From assembly GCA_011799875.1 (NCBI GenBank), contig CM022302.1:99651494-99715493 (forward strand): a stretch of DNA of 64,000 nucleotides, in the 5' to 3' direction. Source of the DNA: Thinopyrum elongatum (lineage: Eukaryota > Streptophyta > Magnoliopsida > Poales > Poaceae). The notes below the pieces were generated by a model that was not told the origin of the DNA, did no database searches, and saw only the letters and a program-made list of their open reading frames with translations. Shown in pieces: positions 22,286 through 32,189 of this stretch. A program made the translations under genes and the position numbers. Positions within the stretch are counted from its first letter, which is position 1, and each line of letters starts with the position of its first letter.

Positions 22286-25200
22286 CCTGAAGTGGAATCC
22301 ACTATTTGGTCGATGCGGGGGAGCAGAAAATGATCTTTCGGGCAGGCCCGATTGATGTGTTTGAAATCGATACACATACGGAGTGACTTGTCCTTCTTGG
22401 GAACCATGACGATGTTGGCGAGCCACTCGGAGTGGTAAACTTCGCGTATAAACTCAGCTGCCAGGAGCCGAGCTACCTCCTCGCCAATCGCTTTTATCTT
22501 CTCTGCAGTAGATCGACGAAGATGCTCCTTAATAGGTTTGGCCTTCGGATCAAATCTCAAGCAGTGCTCAACCAGTCCCCTAGGCACACCTGGCATGTCA
22601 GACGGTTTCCATGCAAAGATGTCCCAGTTCTCATGGAGGAACTGGATGAGCGTGGCTTCCTATTTGTTGTCGAGTGTTGTTGAGATGTTAGTCGGAGCGG
22701 CTGCAGGATCTTCTGGGTGAACGTTAACTTGTTTCGTCTCTCCTGCCGATTGGAAAGCAGATTCGGAGGCTAGTTTCTTATAACGGAGCAAATCAGTTGG
22801 ATCAGCAATTCTCTTGTACTCTTCCAATTCCACCATTACCATCTGCTCATCATTAATTTTGGATCCTTGCTGAAGACACTCCTCAGCTCTCTGCCTATTC
22901 ACCGTGACTGTGATTACACCCTTGGGACATGGCATCTTCAGCTTGAGGTGCACGTAACAGGGATGGGCCATGAAACGTGCATAAGCCGGTCGGCCGAGGA
23001 TAGCATGATAGGCACTGTGAAAGTCCACCACTTCAAATGTCAACTTCTCGTTCCGAAAATTCTTTGAGTCACCGAAAACCACGTCCAAAGCAATCTGGCC
23101 GAGTGATCTTGCCTTCTGCCCTGGAATGACTCTGTGGAACTGCATGTTGCTCTCGCTGAGCCGGGACATCAGAATGCCCATTCCTTTAAGGGTCTCGGCG
23201 TAGAGTATGTTCAAACCACTCCCACCATCCATGAGGACCTTACGTAACCGAGTGCCTCCCACAACTAGATCAACCACCAGCGCCTGCCACCCAGGGGTAG
23301 CAACGTAAGCTGGGTGGTCCGACTGATCGAAAGTAATGGGAGTTTTCGACCACTTGAGGTACATCATAGTCGCTGGAATAGGCATATTCACCTCTCGATT
23401 GATGACTTTCAGTCGGCTTTTACTCTCGACTTCAGCGAAAATCAGTAGAGTGGCATTGACCGTGGGGTAATCCTTAGCCTTTTCCTTACCGTCGTCTTCG
23501 TTAGGGCTCTTTCCACTCGACTGACCATCGCGGAACTGCTGAATCAACAGCCTGCACTGCCGAGTGGTATGCTTGGGTAATATCAGGTTACCCTCTTCAT
23601 CTTTCTTGGTGTGAATGGCACACGGCAAATCAAGGTCGCCATGTCCCAACTGATCTCTCTTCTTCTTGGGTATCCATTGTTCTTTGACCTTTCCTTTGTT
23701 CTTGGCCTGCCCAGCCAAAGCGGCTGCTTCTGCCTGACCTATACCTTCGGCTTTGCGCTTCTATTTTCGACTGGAATTACCGTTGCCGGGGTCGGGATCA
23801 CTAGCTTTTCCCTTGCTGTTGCAGAGATGGTCTTCTTCCTTGCCATTCGGGTACCGAGTGGCTATCTCCATCATTCTGCTCATGGTTAAGGTTCCAGACT
23901 GACCAAACTTCAAGATGAGTTCTCTGTATCTGACACCAGCCTTGAACGCACAAACTGCCTGATGCTCGACGACATTCTCAACCACATGATGAAGTGTGGT
24001 CCAGCGCTGAATGTAATCTCTCAGAGTTTCATTCGGCTTTTGAACGCAGTGCTGCAATTCAGTCAGCCCGGCTGGATGCTTGCACGTGCCTTCGAATGTT
24101 TTGATTAACACTCGAGCCAGGTCATCTCAGCAGTATATGCTAGCAGGAGCCAACTGGTTCAACCACGCCCGGGCTGACCCTTCTAACATCAAGGGCAAAT
24201 GTTTCATTGCGACATAATCATTGCCCCCGCCAATCTGCACAGCCACTCAGTAATCCTCCAACCACGTATCTGGCTTCGACTCGCCGGTGAACTTGTTTAC
24301 TCCTGTGGCTAACCTGAAGTTAGCTGGTATCTCTGCGGCCCGTATGGCCGTATTGAAACACTCGGGCCGAGAGATGTACACGCCACTTGCACTCAGACGA
24401 TTTCTGTCAAAGCTTTCTTGGTGAGCTCTGCCTCTGTCGAGTAGATTCTGCACGAGGACTAACCTTGCGTTGAACCCTGGGTCTCGGGGAATGACTGGCT
24501 CCCGCCGCTCATCGCCGTACGGTCGCCTGTCATCATACCGCCTTGGCGCATACGAATCACCCCTCGGAGGGGGCGTCAGCACTCGATGGCAGTCGTCACG
24601 GTGATGTCGAGGAGCAAACTGTCCACGGCCTTGATCCATGTACTGATCCTGGTGATAGCCGCGATCTTCACACCGCGGAGGCGACCTCGGGCTGTGGGCT
24701 GACTGAACTATGTCTGCTCTGACAGACCTGCTGTGAATTCTATTGCGCGACTAGGAAACAGCCGAATTCTGTTCCCCGGCCGCTCTGAGCAGCGCCCGGA
24801 TCTGCTGAAGACCTTCTCCAGCTTCGGATTGGGACAGCTGGATAGAATCTGCAATCCGCACAGCAGCTACTATGTTTTGAATTGGAGTGCGGAATACCTG
24901 GTACTCGTTTTGCGATCCACTCTGGAACAGTTGCCGCTGCCGTCGATTAGAGCTTGGGGGTTGCCAGCGAGCGTGATCGTCGAGTGATTTCTGGAGCTCC
25001 TTGAGACATGTGCGTTCGGTCAAAGTGGCTATGCGCACAGCTTCCAAAGACTGGGCCTCGGTGGTCGTGCCGACGATGGGAGTCTGAAGGACTTGCTTGT
25101 TCCTGCGCTGTAGTTCTTCTCTCTATTGAGCGGTGAGGGGTTGCGGGTAATACTCGTCGTTGATATGCGACGGACCATCGCCCCCGTCCACATCACAGGA

Positions 25201-25646
25201 AAACCCTGGTGGGCTACAATGAGAGCCGTCCATAAGTACTTCCGCCGCCGGGTCGCTGCTCTCGCACTCAGAAGATACGTCCGAGTGATCTGACAACGGA
25301 TCAATCAAGTCATAGAGGGATTCATCGAGCTCGATTGCCGCGATCTGCAGAGCGGATGACTGACGAGCCACCACATGCTTAACCCACTACTGGAGCTGAG
25401 AGCGACCGGATCGCTTGCGATGGCAGCAGCGGAGAGGGAAAACGCCACCAGGGCCGACTGATACTGAGGCGACGGCTGTCGGAGGAGGACGCCGTAGGAG
25501 CTTGCACGGAAGTGTGCCGCCCCGCGAATAGGGAGCGCCTCGACATCCAAAGGGGCTTCTTGGAGCCACGCCGAATCATCGGTGATGAAGCTGAAGGCGC
25601 TGAGACGAATCTCGCGACCCAGGGATAGTCCACCGTCGGAAACCAT
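22286..25646 (-). pseudogene. Gypsy gag-pol (leader, gag, protease, start of RT), broken
   Basis: Polyprotein of a Ty3/Gypsy retrotransposon, minus strand, starting at ATG 25644-25646. Domains in order: an N-terminal leader (to about 25125); a gag region with a retrotransposon gag core (about 24230-23880, motifs FEGTC, LRDYIQRW); a Lys-rich region (about 23750-23620) where a zinc knuckle would be expected but is not clear; an aspartic protease with active-site LMDGGSGLN (about 23240); a linker; and the start of reverse transcriptase (VPKKDKSLRMCIDFKHINRACPKD, about 22420-22330, written here as one 24-residue span only by position and key residues D-K-R-D-N). Reading stops at 22283, where the CACTA terminus begins. 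Several in-frame stops and a frameshift near 25420 break it. Confidence 0.8.
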
Positions 25647-25714
25647 GGTGAAGATGTTAAAAACACAACCACGCCGGAAGTCGCCTAGACACCTGCCCCA
25701 CGATGGGCGCCAAC

Positions 25715-26303
25715 TATAGTGGGAATAGATCTGACAGTAGAGTATAGGGGTACGTATAAGGGGGCAGAGTCTAGCTACGGCATGGTTGTACACTCAGATT
25801 TACAAGTTCAGGCCCCTCTCGGAAGAGGTAAAGACCCTACATCTCGGTGCTGCGGGAACCAGTTTATCTGGAGTGTTGTGATACAAGAGGTGTGAACACT
25901 TGTGTAGGGGCAGAGGGGCAGCTTATATAGATTCCGTTGGCCCCTCATGAATGCCCCCGTTACCCAAGGGTTCAATGGAGAGGTTAAACGATGCGGGCAT
26001 TACAGGTAACGCCAGCATTAGATGCTCTTTATGGTGGTGAACTGATCATCTGACCGTTGCTTTCTCAGGGTGACTCTTGGTCTTCTGTTGCCGAGTGACG
26101 CTTGGTACTCCGAGTGGGTTGAAATGGTTGGGTGATGGTGAGGCTTTTGAGTGGATCCTGCGTCCGAGTGACTTGTAAGCTGCAGGCATTCCAGTCGGTG
26201 ACTCTTTCCTAGTTTTGTAGGCGTTGGATTCTTGTATGTGGTGTCCTTTGGTAGGGTATGTAGGTCAGGCCTAGGACCCTACCCCAGAACCATGTCCTTG
26301 TCA
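25715..26303 (-). repeat. Gypsy LTR copy 1 (589 bp)
   Basis: Minus-strand LTR beginning TGACAAGGACATGG (26303 side) and ending ...CCCACTATA at 25715, where the primer-binding site TGGCGCCCATCG starts. It is preceded on the minus strand by the polypurine tract at 26304-26316. It contains GAGTG/CGAGTG-rich blocks shared with the other two copies. Confidence 0.85.
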
Positions 26304-26838
26304 TTAGCCCCTGAATGGATCGGGGCCCGAGTGAAAAGGATTGGAGTGGAATCTTCTCGGACTCAACGCCTTGGAGGTACTTTCGATCTCTGCTTTAACT
26401 CCTTGTCAATCGCCTCGATCGATTTCGGCTCGTTATGTGGCCGAGTGAAACGAACGACGGGCCATTGAGCATTGGGTTGGACCCGAATGAACAAGGAAAT
26501 CTGCGACGCAATCGATTGTTCTGCCAAGTCCCGGATTTCGCGGGATTCAAAATTTTGGAGAAGCGCATGGACCGGCAACGGCGTGATAAGTGGGGCAAGT
26601 GGGGCGAGATTCCTTGATTTTCGCTCCCCCTTTATCGCCACATACCGCCCAGCCTTCGTTTGTGGGATGCGCTGGGATCTCGCTGGCCCAGGGGTCAGTG
26701 ACTCAGGTGCGTCGCTATAAGAAGCGACGCGGCCAAGGGGCGGAACAGTGCTCCTTCTGTCCCCCCTTCCACTCGTCTCGCCACCTCTTCCGCCTCCGCG
26801 CCGTACGGCTCCGCTCGACTCCGACGACCACTACGGAG

Positions 26839-27765
26839 ATGGCGAAGGACAAGACGGCGAAGCTGGAGCGCGCCAAGAAGGTGGCCATGGGGAAGAAGGC
26901 GTCGAGCTCTCGGTCCGCGCCTCCGCCGGGCTGGATCCAGGGTGACTGCCTGCTGTTGACGGCCACGGCAGAGGACCTCGACGGGCTCGTCAGCGATGTC
27001 CTGCTGGCCCATGGGTCTTGGAGGTTGCCGGGGGAAGGGGAGGTCGAGCCTACGCCATGCCCTGGAGACCGGGTCCTCCTCGTCACCCACGTGGAGAGAG
27101 GTTTCTCTCTGCCCCCCATCCGTTCTTTCGAGGGTTTCTAAATTTCTTCGGTGCCCAACTCCATCATCTTCCCCCGAACGCCATATCATATCTTGCTGCC
27201 TTCGTTTCCATGTGCGAAAATTTCTTAGGTTGCCATCCCCACAGGGGGTTTTTCAAGCACAACTTCACGTGTCGTTCTTAGTTGATCAAGAAAGCAGATC
27301 TGAGTGACGAGAGGACCCACATGACCCAGTTATGTGGTGGTCTAGGTATCCAGATGAGAGGTAGGAGTGCATTTCCCGCAATGACCTTCCCCGAGTCTAT
27401 TAGAGGTTGGCAGTCAACCTGGTTTTATTGCAATGACGTTCCGTCTTCTAGTTCATCAACTGGCCTTCTTCCTTTCACATCGGCAAGGATCACTGCTCCC
27501 AGCTTGCTGACCGTGGCCAAGGAGGAGAAAGCTAAAGTGGGAGTCTTGGTAGAAGCTGTAGTTGAGCTGATCCGAGGCGGAGTAAGGGCTTGGATCTGTT
27601 AGAGGTGTTCGTCAGTCAATGGATTCAGCCCCTGCAGGCACGAAACCATCCCATGTGGAAGTACACAGGTCCAGATGATTCCACTCGGACTCATCGAGAG
27701 GACGTCAAGGACGAGACCATGAAGCAATGGCCTAGCAGTATCACCGGGGCTCGCGACAATCGTCG
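26839..27765 (+). pseudogene. antisense ORF, Transposase_28-like ('putative gypsy type'), copy 1
   Basis: A plus-strand reading frame, opposite to the Gypsy element, lies between its deletion junction and the polypurine tract. It starts at ATG 26839 (MAKDKTAKLERAKK), passes WIQGD and LPGEGEVEP, and is open for 100 codons before a one-base deletion in a C run near 27110. The continuation in another frame carries FLNFFGAQLHHLPPNA, CENFLGCHPH and MTQLCGGLGIQMRGRS, typical of the plant Transposase_28 family (PF04195, as I recall it). The function is unknown in the family; such ORFs often sit antisense near the 3' LTR of grass Gypsy elements. Copy 2 has the same frameshift. Confidence 0.55.
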
Positions 27766-28330
27766 TGGTTGCGGGTAATACTCGTCGTTGATATGCGACA
27801 GACCATTGCCCCCGTCCACATCACAGGGAAAACCCTGGCGGGCTACAATGAGAGCCGGCCATAAGTACTTCCGCCGTCGGGCCGCTGCTCTCACACTCGG
27901 AAGGTACGTCCGAGTGATCTGACAACGGATCGATCAAGTCATAGAGGGATTCGTCGGGCTCGATTGCCGCGATCTGCAGAGCAGATGACTGATGAGCCAC
28001 CGCATGCTTAACCCACCGCTGGAGCCGAGAGCGACCGGATTGCTTGCGACGATGAGCAGCGGAGAGGGAAAACGCCACCAGGGCCGACTGATACTGAGTC
28101 GACGGCTGCCGGAGGAGGATACCGCAGGAGCTTGCACGAAAGTGCGCCGCCCCATGAATAGGGAGCACCTCGACGTCCAAAGGGGCTTCTTGGAGCCACG
28201 CCGAATCATCGGCGATAAAGCTGAGGGCGCTGAGACTGATCTCGCGACCCAGGGACAGTCCGCCGCAGGAAACCATGGTGAAGATGTTGAAAAACGAAAT
28301 CACGCCGGAAGTCGCCTAGATGCCTGCCCC
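27766..28330 (-). pseudogene. Gypsy leader/gag N-terminus, copy in deleted derivative 1
   Basis: Starts at ATG 28274-28276 and stays open for about 150 codons (MVSCGGLSLGREI, QEAPLDVEVLPI, DLIDPLSDHSD) until the deletion junction at about 27766. It equals the 5' part of the frame at 25646-25140, but without that copy's frameshift. All gag and pol sequence downstream is missing; the reading frame runs directly into the antisense ORF. Confidence 0.7.
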
Positions 28331-28345
28331 ATGGTGGGCGCCAAC

Positions 28346-28933
28346 TATAGTGGGAACAGATCAGACAGTAGAGTATAGGGGTACGTATAAGAGGGCAGAG
28401 TCCAGCTACGGTATGGTTGTACTCTCCGATTTACGAGTTCAGGCCCCTCTCGGAAGAGGTAAAGACCCTACATCTTGGTGCTGCGGGAGCTTGTTTATCT
28501 GGAGTGTTGTGATATACGAGGTGCGAACCCATGTGTAGGGGCGGAGGGGCAGCTTATATAGAGTCTGCTGGACCCTCATGAATGCCCCGTTACCCAGGGG
28601 TTCAATGGAGAGGTTAAAGGGTGTTGGCATTACAGGTAACGCCAGCATTAGATGCTCTTTATGGTGGCGAACTGATCGTCTGACCTTTGCTGTCTCAGGG
28701 TGACTTTTGGTCTTCTGTCGCCGAGTGACGCTTGGTACTCCGAGTGGGTTGAAATGGTCGAGTGATGGTGAGGCTTTCGAGTGGATCCTGCGTCCGAGTG
28801 ACTTGTAAGCTGCAGGCATTCCAGTCGGTGACTCTTTCCTAGCTTTGTAGGCCTTGGATTCTTGTATGTGGTGTCCTTTGGTAGGGTACGTAGGTCAGGC
28901 CTAGGACCCTACCCCAGAACCATGTCCTCGTCA
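28346..28933 (-). repeat. Gypsy LTR copy 2 (588 bp)
   Basis: Same borders and internal blocks as copy 1, with the primer-binding site at 28330-28345 and the polypurine tract GGGGGCTAA just right of 28933. It serves at once as the 3' LTR of one deleted unit and the 5' LTR of the next. Confidence 0.85.
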
Positions 28934-29469
28934 TTAGCCCCCGAATGGATCGGGGCCCGAGTGAAAAAAGATTGGAGTGGAATTTGCTCGGACTCAACGC
29001 CTTGGAGGTACTTTCGAGCTCTGCTTTAACTCCTTGTCAATCGCCTCGATCGATTCCGGCTCATTATGTGGCCGAGTGAAATGAACGATGGGCCGTTGAG
29101 CATCGGGTCGGACCCAAATGAACAAGGAAATCTGTGACACAATCGATTGTTCTTCCAAGTCCCGGATTTCGCGGGATTCAAAATTTTGGAGAATCGCGCG
29201 GATCGGCAACGGCGTGATAAGTGGGGCAAGTGGGGCGAGACTCCTCGATTTTCGCCCCCCTTTATCGCCACGTACCACGTAGTCTCCGTTAGTGGGATGC
29301 GTTGGGATCTCACTGGCCCAGGGGTCGGTTATTCAGGTGCGTCGTTATAAGAAGCGACGCGGCCGAGGGGTGGAACAGTACTCCTTCTCTCCCTCCCTTT
29401 CGCTCGTCTTGCCACCTCTTCCAGCTCTGCGCCACACGGCTCCGCTCGACTCCGACGACCACCGCGGAG

Positions 29470-30398
29470 ATGGCGAAGGACAAGACGGTGAAGCTGGAGC
29501 ACGCCAAGAAGGCGGCCATGGGGAAGAAGGCGTCGAGCTCTCGGGCCGTGCCATCGCCGGCCTGGATCCAGGGTGATTGGCTGCCATCGATGGCCATGGC
29601 AGAGGAACTCGACGGGCTCGTCAGCGACGGCCTACTAGCCCATGGGTCTTGGAGGTTGCCGGGGGAAGGGGAGGTCGAGCCTGCGCAGTGCCCTGGAGAG
29701 CGGGTCCTCCTCGTCACCCACGTGGAGAGAGGTTTCTCTCTGCCCCCCATCCGTTCTTTTGAGGGTTTCTAAATTTCTTCGGTGCCCAACTCCATCATCT
29801 TCCCCCGAACGCCATATCATATCTTGCTGCCTTCGTTTCCATGTGCGAAAATTTCTTGGGTTGCCATCCCCACTGGGGGTTGTTCAAGCACATCATCACG
29901 TGTCATTCTCAGTCGATCAAGAAAGCAGATCCGAATGACGAGGGGACCCACATGACCCAGTTATGTGGTGGTCTAGGTATCCAGATGAGAGGTAGGAGTG
30001 CATTTCCCGCAATGACCTTTCCCGAGTCTGTTAGAGGTTGGCAGTCGACCTGGTTTTATTGCAATGACGTTCCATCTTCTGGTTCGTCGACTGGCCTTCC
30101 TCCTTTCACGTCGGCAAGGATCGCTGCTCCCCGCTCGCTGACCGTGGCCAAGGAGGAGAAAGCTGAAGTGGGAGTCTTGGTAGAAGCTGTAGTTGAGCTG
30201 ATCCGAGGCAGAGTAATGGGCTTGGATCTGTTAGAGGTGTTCCTCAGTCGACGGATTGAGCCCCTGCAGGCACAAAACCATCCGATGTGGAAGTACATAG
30301 GTCCAGATGATCCACTCGGACTCATCGAGAGGACGTCAAGGACGAGACCGTGAAGCAATGGCTTAGCAGTATCACCGGGGCTCGCGACAATCCTCATG
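29470..30398 (+). pseudogene. antisense Transposase_28-like ORF, copy 2
   Basis: Begins at ATG 29470 (MAKDKTVKLEHAKK). It follows copy 1 closely and ends at the same -1 frameshift after RGFSLPP (about 29745). The continuation (CENFLGCHPH, MTQLCGGLGIQMRG, MGLDLLEVFLSRRI) extends to the deletion junction near 30398. Sharing of both frameshift and junction with copy 1 shows duplication after decay had begun. Confidence 0.55.
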
Positions 30399-30960
30399 GT
30401 TGCGGGTAATACTCGTCGTTGATATGCGACGGATCATCACCCCTGTCCACATCACAGGAAAACCCTGGCGGGCTACGATGAGAGCCGGCCATAAGTACTT
30501 CCGCCGCCGGGTCACTGCTCTCGCACTTGGAAGGTTCGTCCGAGTGATCTGACATCGGATCGATCAAGTCGTAGAGGGATTCATCGGGCTCGATTGCCGT
30601 GATCTGCAGAGCGGATGACTGCCGAGCCACCGCATGCTTAACCCATCGCTGGAGCAGAGAGCGACCGGATTGATTGCGACGATGAGCAGCGGAGAGGGAA
30701 AACGCCACCAGGGCCGACTGATACTGAGTCGACGGCTGCCGGAGGAGGACGCCGCAGGAGCTTGCACGGAAGTGCGCCGCCCCGCGAATAGGGAGCGTCT
30801 CGACGTCCAAAGGGGCTTCTTGGAGCCACGCCGAATCAACGGCGATGAAGCTGATGGCGCTGAGATGGATCTCGCGACCCAGGGACAGTCCGGCGCCGGA
30901 AACCATGGTGAAGATGTTGAAAAATGCAACCACGCCGAAAGTCGCCTAGACGCCTGCCCC
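30399..30960 (-). pseudogene. Gypsy leader/gag N-terminus, copy in deleted derivative 2
   Basis: Begins at ATG 30904-30906 (MVSGAGLSLGREI) and is open to the same deletion junction (about 30399) as derivative 1. It is separated from LTR3 by an intact-looking primer-binding site (30950-30974). Confidence 0.7.
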
Positions 30961-30975
30961 ACGGTGGGCGCCAAC

Positions 30976-31555
30976 TGTAGTGGGAACAGATCTGACAGTG
31001 GAGTATAGGGGCACGTATAAGAGGGCAGAGTCTAGCTACGGTATGGTTGTACACTCGGATTTTCGAGTTCAGGCCCCTCTCGGAAGAGGTAAAGACCCTA
31101 CGTCTCGGTGCTGCGGGAGCCTGTTTATCTGGAGCGTTGTGATACAAGAGGTGCGAACCCTAGTGTAGGGGCGGCTTATATAGATTCCACTAGCCCCTCA
31201 TGAATTCCCCGTTACCCAGGGGTTCAATGGAGAGGTTAAAGGGTGCGGGCGTTACAGGTAACGCCAGCATTAGATGCTCTTTATGGTGGCGAACTGATCG
31301 TCTGACCATTGCTATCTCAGGTTGACTCTTGGTCTTCTGTCGCCGAGTGACGCTTGGTACTTCGAGTGGGTTGAAATGGTCGAGTGATGGTGAGGCTTTT
31401 GAGTGGATCCTTCATCCGAGTGACTTGTAAGCTGCAGGCATTCCAGTCGGTGACTCTTTCCTAGCTTTGTAGGCCTTGGATTCTTGTATGTGGTGTCCTT
31501 TGGTAAGGTATGTAGGTCAGGCCTAGGACCCTACCCCAGAACCATGTCCTCATCA
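30976..31555 (-). repeat. Gypsy LTR copy 3 (580 bp), outer 5' LTR
   Basis: Left border TGTAGTGGGAACAG; right border ...CATGTCCTCATCA at 31555. The flank changes there abruptly to GC-rich Copia LTR sequence, marking the 5' edge of the Gypsy locus in element sense. Confidence 0.85.
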
Positions 31556-32183
31556 CCGCTCGCCACGCCTCGCCACGCCACGCCACGCCTCGCCTCATCA
31601 CGACGTGCCGCCGGTTGCGGATTGCGGGAATGAGTCGAGCCGAAGCTTATTTTTGCCGGTCAGGAATGGTTAATTAGTCTCAGATTAATTAACGAGTCAC
31701 TTATGGAAGTGCCACTGTCCGAGACGTTGGACCGTGTGCTGTTCGCAGACTGGGTCGTGGGCCTAAGCCTAGAAGGTGCATCCGGACCCCTGTCATTCGA
31801 GATCCTGCCTGGAAGAATGGCAATAAGGTTTTTGGGGAGCGTCTCGACGCAACTGCTCCTGATCCGTCCGCCTCTGCTTCCACTACTTCCCCTGCATCGA
31901 CTCCATGGCTGACGACGAAGCCGCCAAGAAGAAGGCCTCGGCCGATGCCGAGGCTTCCGCTGCCGCCGCCGCGTTGGCCTGGCCAACCGGAGGGTATGAC
32001 TCGTTCATCCCCTATTTGCTCGTACATGTCCTGGCTGTATATATGCTATTCATAGATGTTTCGTTTCTATGTACTTTACGTGCTCACATGCTTAGGTTTC
32101 GGTATGAGATACATACCGTATTTGCCATGCTTATCCTTTACTCGTGGATTAGATTAGTCGGAAAAGTGCTAATATTTCCAACA
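31556..32183 (+). repeat. Copia 5' LTR, truncated
   Basis: Matches 36869-37661 of the 3' LTR. The alanine- and lysine-rich frame starting MADDEAAKKK at 31905 is LTR sequence that happens to be open and runs into gag; the 3' LTR repeats it at 37383. Confidence 0.8.
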
Positions 32184-32189
32184 ATCCAA

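Larger units (their letters stand above)
22283..31555 (-). mobile_element. Gypsy locus: gag-pol remnant plus tandem LTR-sharing array
   Basis: From right to left (element sense) the order is: LTR3 (30976-31555), leader, deletion junction, antisense ORF, polypurine tract, LTR2 (28346-28933), leader, junction, antisense ORF, polypurine tract, LTR1 (25715-26303), leader, gag, protease, and start of reverse transcriptase, cut at 22283 by the CACTA end. Each LTR is followed on the minus strand by a TGGCGCCCACCGTGGGGC-type primer-binding site. LTR1 and LTR2 are preceded by a CGGGGGCTAA polypurine tract. The unit repeats every 2630 bp. CCGCT at 31556-31560 would be one copy of the target duplication. 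Confidence 0.8.

Noticed and set aside
26590..26838. Upstream extension of the antisense ORF to 183 codons
   Set aside because: The extension is leader sequence; ATG 26839 starts the conserved MAKDKT part seen in both copies.
31905..32180. Alanine-rich protein starting MADDEAAKKK, repeated at 37383
   Set aside because: Both copies lie in the Copia LTRs; the repetition is that of the LTR.
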